DNA of 7,558 bases from Chlamydiia bacterium (lineage in GTDB: Bacteria; Chlamydiota; Chlamydiia; Chlamydiales; FEN-1388): the NCBI GenBank assembly GCA_003170575.1, contig PMZB01000233.1, positions 1 through 7,558 of the forward strand. Reading direction: 5' to 3'. The first letter of the stretch is position 1. Every line of letters begins with the position of its first letter. The position numbers and the translations under genes are program-made. Under the pieces are notes generated by a model. That model was not told the DNA's origin and made no database searches. It was given only the letters and a program-made list of their open reading frames with translations. Below, one piece after another: positions 1 through 6,592 of the stretch.

Positions 1-1007
1 CATATCAGTTTCCTCGATCAGTGGTGATCTTCAAGGATTCGTCATTTGTGAACTTGACCGGCGTAGAGCCTCTCCGTGGAGGAAATCAACAACCCCTTCT
101 GAAGCGAGTGTACAATCCGGATAAAGGGCAGTGGTTTTTGAAAAAAATATGCTTCTCAACTGTGCAGGAGACTCTTGCGAATTTTATATGGATAAGTAAC
201 GATATTTCTCCCCAAGTCCGTAATGGTCTTTCAGAAATTCCCTATTTTGAAAGGGGAAAGAGAGGCTGTACGTATTATGAAAAAGAATATCCCGGAACTG
301 TTGCTTCATTGTACCGTTCAACAAAGAACATCCCCTTTCATTTTGATGCACTTACAGATCTCAATCTCGCTCTTCATACTATTCACTCACTTATATACTC
401 TCCCCCCACTCTAAGCATGCCCTCAATACAATTTTCAACTATGCCATCCGCATTTTGTTATCATGGAGATATTTCTCCAAATAATGTAGTTTATGAACTA
501 GAAAACCCATCTCAGGACGGAGGGACAATTATCAGTCGTCTGCGATTTGGTGACTTGGGAGCGGCAGCAGAACCAAAAAAAATATATTTTACCCCCGGGT
601 GGAATTCACCAGAAGGGACGCAATTTGTATGTTCTTCCCACACTGATGATGAAATAGCCTCATTTAATTTTAAATATGGGAGAAAAAAGGATGCCTGGGC
701 TTTTGGACTTTTGGCAGCCTCGCTCGTTAACGGAGGATTCATTTATCCACCCTCAACACAAGTAACTCTGCCTAACCTTTCTTTTATATACTCCAAGATA
801 CAATTTATGCGAGATGGGCATCCGGATGACTCCGAGATAGCAGATTTAACGCAAGAAGAAGTTGATGCAGCCCTCGCTGAAACTGTATCCCAAATAGATC
901 AATCTACAGAAATAGGCAAAAAGCTTGCCCACTGGTGGAAAACGATCGGTTCCTGGCTCCAAGTGGACCCTGAAAAACGAAGCGATCTTAAGGACTGTTT
1001 TCTATAA
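1..1007 (+). CDS. Eukaryotic-type Ser/Thr protein kinase-like protein, 5' end missing
   Basis: The frame has no stop from the left edge to TAA at 1005-1007. The first possible starts are GTG at 21 and 24, with no Shine-Dalgarno sequence before them, so the gene probably begins outside the window. Numbering from GTG 21 (328 residues), the kinase core motifs are in order: a beta-3 type lysine in QWFLKKI (K41), a catalytic loop HGDISPNN (148-155; D150 and N155 fit HxDxxxxN), GDLG as the DFG equivalent (D178), SPE as the APE equivalent (196-198), DAWAFG (D224) as in helix F, and DPEKR (R320) near the end. Catalytic and metal-binding residues are all present, so it could be active. The glycine-rich loop is degenerate or lies partly in the missing N-terminus. 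No signal peptide or membrane helix is visible in this part. Substrate unknown; with a Sel1-repeat gene next to it, a role in host interaction is possible but inferred. An aminoglycoside/choline-kinase-type phosphotransferase is less likely, because the SPE, DxWxFG and DPxxR motifs fit true protein kinases. Confidence 0.8.
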   Translation, partial: YQFPRSVVIFKDSSFVNLTGVEPLRGGNQQPLLKRVYNPDKGQWFLKKICFSTVQETLANFIWISNDISPQVRNGLSEIPYFERGKRGCTYYEKEYPGTVASLYRSTKNIPFHFDALTDLNLALHTIHSLIYSPPTLSMPSIQFSTMPSAFCYHGDISPNNVVYELENPSQDGGTIISRLRFGDLGAAAEPKKIYFTPGWNSPEGTQFVCSSHTDDEIASFNFKYGRKKDAWAFGLLAASLVNGGFIYPPSTQVTLPNLSFIYSKIQFMRDGHPDDSEIADLTQEEVDAALAETVSQIDQSTEIGKKLAHWWKTIGSWLQVDPEKRSDLKDCFL

Positions 1008-1024
1008 AGGCTTTTGTAGAACTC

Positions 1025-1125
1025 AGACGTATACTTGAGGCAAAGCGTTTCTTTTTCCCGATAGGGAAAAAGTGTATGGTACGCTTCTTGGACCATTGGG
1101 AACAAAAGATCTACTGTTGCACGGC
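1025..1125 (-). pseudogene. recF internal fragment (101-bp exact duplicate)
   Basis: These 101 bases are identical to 4531-4631 inside the intact recF gene on the same strand. Read on the minus strand they encode RecF residues about 190-223 (RATVDLLFPM...LKYTS), with no start, no Walker motifs and no continuation, so the piece cannot make RecF. Identity stops sharply at the left (1024 c against 4530 g). At the right it decays: after base 1125 a shorter similar tract ends in tat-ggcgccc (1131-1140) against tataggcgccc (4644-4654), as if 8 bases were lost. The fragment starts 18 bases after the kinase stop. It includes a perfect 9-bp hairpin CTTTTTCCC/GGGAAAAAG (1051-1072), inherited from recF. 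Perfect identity in non-coding DNA implies a recent duplication or continuing gene conversion. Confidence 0.93.
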
Positions 1126-1188
1126 AGCGATATGGCGCCCCTAAATTCCCCCTCTCAATACTTTACTCATAGCCTTACCAAAAAATTA

Positions 1189-1216
1189 TTGCATAAAATA
1201 AATTTATTTTTATAAT
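1189..1216 (+). promoter_or_regulatory. Probable sigma-70-type promoter of the Sel1-repeat gene
   Basis: A perfect -10 hexamer TATAAT at 1211-1216 sits 16 bases after a weak -35 TTGCAT (1189-1194), in a very AT-rich stretch (1181-1220). Transcription would start near 1223, giving a leader of about 35 bases before ATG 1258. The stretch is AT-rich enough for a chance -10 match, so the support is position plus the consensus box. Confidence 0.55.
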
Positions 1217-1242
1217 AAGAGAAAAGACTAAACGTGAATTAT

Positions 1243-1248
1243 AGGGAG
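1243..1248 (+). promoter_or_regulatory. Ribosome binding site that decides the Sel1 gene start
   Basis: AGGGAG at 1243-1248 lies 9 bases before ATG 1258. The in-frame GTG at 1234 has only a weak purine run before it and would begin about 11 bases after the predicted transcription start, so ATG 1258 is preferred. Confidence 0.7.
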
Positions 1249-1257
1249 AAAATTTGT

Positions 1258-3963
1258 ATGTCAGTTGAACAACCGCCTCAAGGGCCATCATACTTAGACC
1301 GATTTTTGATCGGTGCAGACAAAATCTTAGATCGAGTTCCCCTTTTTAGCACTCTTACTAATGCAGTGAATCTTGTGATAAAACGTGTACTCAATGCTGT
1401 TTACAAAGCTCCGACAGAACCTACTTCGCATTATTTTCGGCATCTTATGCTTAAAGATACTGGAAAATGTGCAAAGCTTCTCGTCCCCGGCATGAATATT
1501 TATGTAGCGACCCACGTGAGCCCATACGAGAAAGGAAAGTATTATGAAAAAATGGGAGATAAAGACAGTGCGATTGAAGAATATGAGAAAGGCGAGGAAC
1601 AACATGACCCTAATGCCTGCTACGAACTGGCCATGTACAACCGATCAAAGTATCCTGGGATACATGAGGTGGCAGACGACCATTTGGACAAGGCTGCTAA
1701 GTATGGACACCTTAAGGCAATGAAAGAGCTTCTTGACAGGATTCACCAAAAGCCAGAAGAAGAGCTAATACTAATTAAATCCCTACAAGGGGCTTGTAGT
1801 GAGAAAGCCAAATTAAATCTAGGTGTGTGTTTGCTCAAGACTGACAATAAGGACCTCAGAAAGGAGGGTGAAAACGTACTCCTTGAACTTGCTAAGCAAG
1901 ATAATAGAGAGGCACAGTATGAATTAAGTAAGGTCACACCTTCGAAAGAAGCGGCTGAGTGGCTTACGAAAGCTGCAGATAAGGGGCATAAGCAAGCCCA
2001 GTATGACTTAGGGCTGCATTATTTGGCTAAAGCAGTTGAAGATCCGCGGCTAGTTGACTGGTGTTTTGGGGAAGCCGAGAAGTACTTTAGCATGGCTGCG
2101 AAACAGGGTCACGATGTGGCTCAGTGTGAAGTACATTGGTGTAAATGGACATTCGGCAAAGAAGGACCAAACTGGATGAGAACTGCTGCATTCAAAGGCA
2201 TTCCTCGTTCTATGTACTATTATGGTCGCCACCTGCTGGATAGTTCAAGCGAAAAGGATCGAACTAAGGGTATAGGCTTGCTTCAAAAAGCTGCGGAGAA
2301 AGGTGAAAATGATGCAAAGTATTATCTAGGGACCTCTTTGCTGAAAGGCACCCACCACATATCTAAGAACGAACAAGAAGCCGTGAAATTGCTTAGGGAG
2401 GCAGCTCGCGGGGGGCATAAAGAAGCAATATATGAATTAGGCATCTATTTAGTAGAGCATAAGGAGGCGGAAATTATTCAAGATGAGGGAGTGAAGTTGC
2501 TTCAAGATCTTGCAGATCATAATCACACGAAAGCACAGTTTCATTTGGGCATGTATTTTCTGAAACAAAAGGATCCTGCTCTTCAAGCACGTGGTGAGGC
2601 CTTACTCAGAGACGCTGCGAATCTAGGCAGTGCGCTCGCCCAGTATGAATTAGGTATGCATTTTTTGAAGGGAGAAACCATAGAGGAGGGTAAATCTCTG
2701 CTTCACAAATTTCTGGAGACAACAAGCCCCTCAGCAAATCGAGCCCGTAGAGATGAAGCAAAATATGAACTGTCCTTGTTAGAAACGAAAGAAAAAGATG
2801 AGGCTACGCAAAAGGAAGGCTGGACTTACCTAAAAGATCTTGCATACCAGGGATACCCGAAGGCACAGTATATTGTAGGTTTGGAATATTTGAAAAGCAC
2901 GGAACAGGAGTTTCAAAATGCAGGGCTCAAACTTCTAGAAAATGCAAGTAGTGCTGGCCACATTGATGCCGCTTATCAACGAGCTAGCTGGGCGCGTGCA
3001 CACGGTTTGCGTATCCCTAGAGAGCCCTATTTCAGGATTGCCGCAAACGCAGGGCATACACAAGCACAATATGAACTTGCCATGGAATTGATGGGTGGGT
3101 GGAATTGGAATTGGAACCGTTGTACAAAGGTGCCAATGGAAATACCATTGGGGTATAAGAAGAGCCTTGAAGACTATCAAGCAGAAATAAAAGAAAAAAA
3201 CAAGCCAGGGATAGAACAGCTTCTAAAAGGCCGTGCTGAATGTATTCAGTTACTTGAAAAAGCTACAGCAGCCAATTATGCTCCAGCTCAATGTTGGTTA
3301 GGCATATGTTATCGAGATGGTTGGGGTGTGGATAGGGACCCGGGAAAAGCTGTACAATTGTTTCAGTCTTCCGCAAAGCAAAATTATGGAGAGGCAGTTT
3401 TTGAACTTGCCAACTGTTATCGCGATGGAATTGGTGTCCAGAAAGACCCACAACAGTACAGTCATTTTCTTGAAATGGCCGCAGAACTTAATTACAGTCA
3501 AGCACAGTATGAACTGGGCAAGACCCTATTAGACAATAATCCTGCTAAAGCAGTGGACTTGCTTAGGAAAGCAGTAAAAAATAATTACATATATGCACAT
3601 TATGAATTGGGCAAGTATTTGCTCACCTCTCAGGATTCTAAAGAGATAAAGGAACAGGATTCTGAATTGATTATCGAAGCGGAGGGACTGCTTAATAAGT
3701 TAATCGACACGCTCACTTATCGAAACGATCCGAATAGAACCGAAGCAGCATATGTTCTAGGAAAGCATTTTCTTTTGTCACCTGATGGGGACACAAGAAA
3801 AAAAGGCTTTGACTTGCTTTTAGAGGCTGCATACCAAAATCATTTAGAAGCATGCAAGCTCGTAAGTGAATGTTATACTAAGGGAAAGGGAACAGGGGTG
3901 GATGATAACAAAGCTCAGAACTGGGCAAACAAAGCCCGCTCGCTTGAATCCGAAGGAAAGTAA
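1258..3963 (+). CDS. Large Sel1-like repeat protein (about 20 repeats)
   Basis: A 901-residue protein from ATG 1258 (AGGGAG 9 bases upstream). Sel1 repeats are TPR-like helical hairpins that act as protein-protein scaffolds; the partner here is unknown. From about residue 90 to the end I count some 20 units recognised by an A-x-Y-E-L-G type helix (AQYELG, AKYYLG, AIYELG, AHYELG and variants) followed by a second helix of the LLxxAAxxGH type. Only two or three units keep the classical G-x-G-V-x-x-D connector (GWGVDRDPGKA, GIGVQKDPQQ and, near the C-terminus, GKGTGVDDNKA); the rest have varied, lengthened connectors, as in diverged arrays. The first 90 residues are different: no cleavable signal peptide, but an amphipathic stretch containing DRVPLFSTLTNAVNLVIK (about residues 25-43) that could touch a membrane. 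The connector-poor middle includes the odd WNWNWN run. The gene has its own promoter and converges on recF. Sel1 families are expanded in amoeba-associated chlamydiae and often suspected effectors or scaffolds; that role is inference here. Confidence 0.88.
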   Translation: MSVEQPPQGPSYLDRFLIGADKILDRVPLFSTLTNAVNLVIKRVLNAVYKAPTEPTSHYFRHLMLKDTGKCAKLLVPGMNIYVATHVSPYEKGKYYEKMGDKDSAIEEYEKGEEQHDPNACYELAMYNRSKYPGIHEVADDHLDKAAKYGHLKAMKELLDRIHQKPEEELILIKSLQGACSEKAKLNLGVCLLKTDNKDLRKEGENVLLELAKQDNREAQYELSKVTPSKEAAEWLTKAADKGHKQAQYDLGLHYLAKAVEDPRLVDWCFGEAEKYFSMAAKQGHDVAQCEVHWCKWTFGKEGPNWMRTAAFKGIPRSMYYYGRHLLDSSSEKDRTKGIGLLQKAAEKGENDAKYYLGTSLLKGTHHISKNEQEAVKLLREAARGGHKEAIYELGIYLVEHKEAEIIQDEGVKLLQDLADHNHTKAQFHLGMYFLKQKDPALQARGEALLRDAANLGSALAQYELGMHFLKGETIEEGKSLLHKFLETTSPSANRARRDEAKYELSLLETKEKDEATQKEGWTYLKDLAYQGYPKAQYIVGLEYLKSTEQEFQNAGLKLLENASSAGHIDAAYQRASWARAHGLRIPREPYFRIAANAGHTQAQYELAMELMGGWNWNWNRCTKVPMEIPLGYKKSLEDYQAEIKEKNKPGIEQLLKGRAECIQLLEKATAANYAPAQCWLGICYRDGWGVDRDPGKAVQLFQSSAKQNYGEAVFELANCYRDGIGVQKDPQQYSHFLEMAAELNYSQAQYELGKTLLDNNPAKAVDLLRKAVKNNYIYAHYELGKYLLTSQDSKEIKEQDSELIIEAEGLLNKLIDTLTYRNDPNRTEAAYVLGKHFLLSPDGDTRKKGFDLLLEAAYQNHLEACKLVSECYTKGKGTGVDDNKAQNWANKARSLESEGK
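3100..3117 (+). repeat. Short hexanucleotide tandem repeat, TGGAAY x3, inside the Sel1 gene
   Basis: TGGAAT TGGAAT TGGAAC encodes Trp-Asn three times, directly after Gly-Gly. A 6-base unit changes length without shifting the frame. With three units it may be chance, but the WNWNWN run does not fit a Sel1 helix and marks a loop insertion. Confidence 0.6.
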
Positions 3964-3972
3964 TGATTAAAA

Positions 3973-4042
3973 TTACCATAGAGATCACAGAGAAATAGAA
4001 CACAATATTTCTTTCTCTGTGATCCCTGTGGGCTCTGCGGTA
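3973..4042. repeat. 70-bp palindromic element of the CACAGAG type between convergent genes
   Basis: A perfect 13-bp inverted repeat, GATCACAGAGAAA at 3983-3995 against 4012-4024, encloses a 16-base loop. Beyond it the arms remain related but unequal: both ends are TACC/GGTA (3973-3976, 4039-4042), and the right arm, read on the minus strand, carries a series of CAGAG/CACAG units (ACCGCAGAG, CCCACAGG, GATCACAGAG). I recall similar repeats dispersed in several environmental bacterial genomes. It fills most of the 102 bases between the Sel1 stop and the recF stop, so it could end transcription from both sides, but neither side has a clear T-run after the stem. Confidence 0.7.
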
Positions 4043-4065
4043 AAATAATTCTACAATAACTTTGC

Positions 4066-5199
4066 TTAACTTTTGGTAATAGGATGCATACCCATTCCCG
4101 CTAATTCATTGAGTTGGCGAAAGCCAATTCCCCCACTTGTTTGGGTATATCTTAACTCAATGCGCGAGCTTTTTTCATCCTGAAGCGCATGTGCCGTGAG
4201 AATCGTTTGCTCAAAAGAAGCGCATGTGCTGAGCATGAAGCTTCTTCGCTCAGCATCAAGGGAGCTTTCAAAGTCATCGATCAGAAAGATGGGTTCTTCA
4301 TGGGAGCGGTTGAAAAGAAGCTTCCATTCGGCAAGGCGCAGGGCAAGGGCTGCTGAGCGCGCCTGGCCAAGGCTTGCGAGAGAGCGAAGAGGGCGCTCTT
4401 GGATAGACCACTCGATATCATCTCGATGAGGCCCAATAAGTGTGGCCGCAACACGTGCCTCATAGTCACGCCTGGAGGCATATTGGTTGATATACCATGC
4501 CTCAACCTCCTTTTCCGCAAGCGGGGGCTGAGACGTATACTTGAGGCAAAGCGTTTCTTTTTCCCGATAGGGAAAAAGTGTATGGTACGCTTCTTGGACC
4601 ATTGGGAACAAAAGATCTACTGTTGCACGGCGCTGCTGCACAATATAGGCGCCCGCCTTTGCAAGCTGCTCTTCCCAGGCGCTCATGGTGTGAAACTCTT
4701 TTTTCTTGAGCAGTCTATTTCGTTGAGAAAGAGCTCGTGAGTATCTTTTAAGCTGGTCTAGATAAAATGGATCGATCTGGGATATCTGCTCATCAAGAAA
4801 CCGCCGGCGAAGCGCTGGAGGGCCAAAAATGAGCTCTTGATCTTCAGGGGTTGCAGTTACCCCCAAAAGGTTCCCAAGAAGACTTGATGTTGTTTCTTGC
4901 AGCTCTCCATCAAGCGTGACACTGCGCCGCTCCCCGTCATACTTAAGCGCAATCGTTTTTTCAACGCCGGAAATATTAACTCTGGCTTCGATGAGAAAGG
5001 CTTTTTCCCCATGCTTAATCAGATCCCGAAGCTGGTTTGTTCGAAAAGAGCTTCCAATAATAAGAAGATGCAGGGCTTCGAGTACTGAGGTCTTGCCTTG
5101 TGCATTTGGTCCAATAAGTTCATTGAGCCCTTGAACAAGCTTAACCTCTTGCTTTTCTAGATTGCGAAAATGACAAACATAGAGTGATTCCACTCTCAT
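4066..5199 (-). CDS. recF: DNA replication/repair protein RecF
   Basis: RecF is an SMC/ABC-like ATPase that helps load RecA on single-stranded gaps with RecO and RecR. The product (377 residues from ATG 5199; family usually about 360) shows the opening MRVESLYVCHFRN typical of RecF, Walker A GPNAQGKT (30-37), GPHRDD (257-261), the ABC-type signature SLASLGQAR (273-281), Walker B PIFLIDD (303-309) followed by a D-loop-like SSLD, and the late TILTAH strand. All key residues are present. The start is taken at ATG 5199, one base after the dnaN stop; a TTG at 5211 would overlap dnaN by 11 bases and add four residues not expected in the family. There is no Shine-Dalgarno sequence before either start, so translation is probably coupled to dnaN. 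Codons for residues 190-223 are the source of the duplicate at 1025-1125. Confidence 0.96.
   Translation of the reverse strand: MRVESLYVCHFRNLEKQEVKLVQGLNELIGPNAQGKTSVLEALHLLIIGSSFRTNQLRDLIKHGEKAFLIEARVNISGVEKTIALKYDGERRSVTLDGELQETTSSLLGNLLGVTATPEDQELIFGPPALRRRFLDEQISQIDPFYLDQLKRYSRALSQRNRLLKKKEFHTMSAWEEQLAKAGAYIVQQRRATVDLLFPMVQEAYHTLFPYREKETLCLKYTSQPPLAEKEVEAWYINQYASRRDYEARVAATLIGPHRDDIEWSIQERPLRSLASLGQARSAALALRLAEWKLLFNRSHEEPIFLIDDFESSLDAERRSFMLSTCASFEQTILTAHALQDEKSSRIELRYTQTSGGIGFRQLNELAGMGMHPITKS
4531..4631. repeat. Right copy of the 101-bp direct repeat, inside recF
   Basis: Identical to 1025-1125 and in direct orientation, 3506 bases apart. The two copies flank the whole Sel1 gene, the palindromic element and the 3' third of recF. 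Recombination between them would remove that block and truncate RecF after about residue 223. This copy is in frame within an intact gene, so it is the parent. Confidence 0.93.
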
Positions 5200-5200
5200 C

Positions 5201-6328
5201 TTATGGACCAAGGCGAAGCGGCATCAGGACATAGAGTGGCGATGGCGATGGGATAAGGGTCGTGCCAAACTCAACGTCCGAGATGACGACAGGGTTAAAA
5301 GCATCCTGGAAGCCCAGGTACACATACTCATTTCCACTATGCCGCAGCACATCGATGAAAAAAAGTGGGTTGAAGGCAATCTCAAAACGCGGTCCAGAAT
5401 AATTGACAGCCATGGACACCTTGCCCTCGCCAATATCAGCAGTATTCGCTGCTATGTGAAGAATCCCCTCCTCGAAAGTAAATCGAACAGAATTGTTCTG
5501 GTCCGAGATAAAGAGCGCTGTTTGCCTAAGGAGCGACTCAAGCTCTTCACGATGGATTGGGATAACTGCTGTTGAATGTGTTGGAATAACCCGCTCTACA
5601 TCAGGGTACTCCCCTGCCAAAAGTTTTGTCATGACAAGATTGTTTCCCGCCTCAACCGCAATCTTATCCTGCATCAGATACACAGTCGCGTTTTCATCTA
5701 TCGGTTTAATATTCTTCACAATCTCGTCAACAGCTTTTGCAGGGATAATACACTCATAGGTAATCGGCTTTTCAATTTGAACAGGAATCGTAGTACGAGC
5801 AAGGCGCTTGCCATCAGTTCCAATAAAAAGAGCTGTTTCATCGCTGACAGAAAGGTAGAGGCCTGTTAAAAGATACCTGCTTTCCTCCCTGGAAACTGCA
5901 AAGGCAGTATGGTTAAGCGCAGCGTACAGATCCTTTTGTTTAATAACAACATGCTGCGCTCCTGTAAGGTCCGGCAAGGCTGGATAATCAGCCTTGGGCA
6001 TGCCATTCATGCGGAAGGTCGAGGAGTCCGCTACAACTTGATTGACTTCTTTGTCATTGGCCGAAACTTCAATGTAGGACACATTAAGCTCTTTAAGCAA
6101 TGAAGCAAGCCTCCGCGCTGGGATTGTTGTGACGCCAGGCTCAATCACTTTTGCAGTTCCAGTAAAGCGCACTCCCACGGTCAAATCTGTTGCGGTAATT
6201 ACAACGCGCGAGTCAGAAGCCTCCACAAGTATGTTTGAGAGAATTGGCATTGGAGTTCTTTGCCCGACAATATTCTGTACACCATTGACAAGCTCGCTGA
6301 GCTCGCTTCGCGCCATGAGAAATTTCAT
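5201..6328 (-). CDS. dnaN: DNA polymerase III beta subunit (sliding clamp)
   Basis: The beta clamp is a ring-shaped dimer that tethers the replicative polymerase and repair proteins to DNA. The 375-residue product matches the family in length (about 366) and in its three similar domains (roughly 1-125, 126-250, 251-375). Recognisable pieces are MKFLMARSELSELV at the start, ATDLTVGVR (46-54), FAVSREESRYLLTG (143-156), GTDGKRLA (170-177), GEYPDVERVIP (239-249), EGKVSMAVNYSG, and the closing MPLRL (369-373), which forms part of the hydrophobic groove where clamp partners dock. The wording closely resembles Chlamydia DnaN as I remember it. The start ATG 6328 has GAGGTG 8 bases upstream. It is the first gene of a dnaN-recF operon; dnaA is not adjacent, as in Chlamydia. 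No defects are visible. Confidence 0.98.
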   Translation of the reverse strand: MKFLMARSELSELVNGVQNIVGQRTPMPILSNILVEASDSRVVITATDLTVGVRFTGTAKVIEPGVTTIPARRLASLLKELNVSYIEVSANDKEVNQVVADSSTFRMNGMPKADYPALPDLTGAQHVVIKQKDLYAALNHTAFAVSREESRYLLTGLYLSVSDETALFIGTDGKRLARTTIPVQIEKPITYECIIPAKAVDEIVKNIKPIDENATVYLMQDKIAVEAGNNLVMTKLLAGEYPDVERVIPTHSTAVIPIHREELESLLRQTALFISDQNNSVRFTFEEGILHIAANTADIGEGKVSMAVNYSGPRFEIAFNPLFFIDVLRHSGNEYVYLGFQDAFNPVVISDVEFGTTLIPSPSPLYVLMPLRLGP

Positions 6329-6336
6329 AACCCTTC

Positions 6337-6342
6337 CACCTC
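6337..6342 (-). promoter_or_regulatory. Strong ribosome binding site of dnaN
   Basis: On the minus strand GAGGTG ends 8 bases before ATG 6328, an excellent anti-16S match. It contrasts with recF, which has none, and so implies that translation enters the operon at dnaN. Confidence 0.8.
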
Positions 6343-6381
6343 AAAAAATACAAAAAATTGATCCTTGACTTTGATCGCACC

Positions 6382-6411
6382 ATACTAGCTTTCATGGTGT
6401 CACATTGTCAA
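6382..6411 (-). promoter_or_regulatory. Probable dnaN-recF promoter
   Basis: On the minus strand a perfect -35 TTGACA (6411-6406) is followed after 18 bases by TAGTAT (6387-6382), a 4/6 match to the -10. The start point would be near 6375, leaving a leader of about 45 bases before the dnaN ATG, in good register with the ribosome binding site. Confidence 0.6.
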
Positions 6412-6415
6412 TGTG
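6401..6415. promoter_or_regulatory. 15-bp perfect palindrome over the dnaN -35 box (candidate operator)
   Basis: CACATTGTCAATGTG is two 7-base arms around one central base. It contains the whole -35 hexamer, so a dimeric protein bound there would block RNA polymerase. Related TGTCAC words lie on each side (6398-6403 and 6425-6430). No regulator is identified. Confidence 0.45.
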
Positions 6416-6573
6416 GAAGTGGAATGTCACGGGATAAGGATAAGGCGTAAAGGCAGAACATCTTTATCTGTTCAGTACACAACAATTTCTTCTTCTATCC
6501 CTAAGTGTAAATTTATGTTGCATGCAGAAGCAGCTCTTTTCCGCCTGTAGGTATGTATGAACAGTTTCCTTTA
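6416..6573. other. Non-coding part of the 360-bp dnaN upstream gap
   Basis: I find no credible reading frame or RNA gene here. It holds a tandem GGATAA GGATAA (6432-6443) and otherwise ordinary sequence. The flanks of the gap hold the dnaN promoter (6382-6411) and the nested palindromes (6574-6689). Confidence 0.5.
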
Positions 6574-6586
6574 GAATGCGGCATTC
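6574..6586. repeat. 13-bp perfect palindrome GAATGCGGCATTC
   Basis: Two 6-base arms around a single G, only 6 bases from the large structured inverted repeat at 6593-6689. It may be part of the same element or a separate small hairpin. Confidence 0.5.
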
Positions 6587-6592
6587 CGTTTT

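Noticed and set aside
1051..1072. Hairpin CTTTTTCCC-GATA-GGGAAAAAG as the kinase terminator
   Set aside because: It is not followed by a T-run on either strand, and the same hairpin occurs inside the recF coding region, so it was inherited with the duplicated segment.
899..1105. Minus-strand reading frame of 68 codons containing RecF-like residues
   Set aside because: Only the duplicated recF piece is meaningful; the rest is antisense to the kinase gene, with no start signal.
1234..1257. GTG 1234 as the start of the Sel1 protein
   Set aside because: ATG 1258 has AGGGAG at ideal spacing, while GTG 1234 has no good ribosome site and lies very close to the predicted transcription start.
4196..5134. 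Several plus-strand open frames opposite recF
   Set aside because: They overlap a fully conserved RecF reading frame, have no recognisable motifs, and are shadow frames.
5339..6368. Plus-strand open frames opposite dnaN
   Set aside because: DnaN is intact and conserved over this stretch; the opposite frames show no protein-like features.
6432..6446. DnaA boxes or a replication origin upstream of dnaN
   Set aside because: The minus strand gives TTATCCTTA and TTATCCCGT, poor matches to TTATNCACA, and there is no box cluster or AT-rich unwinding region.
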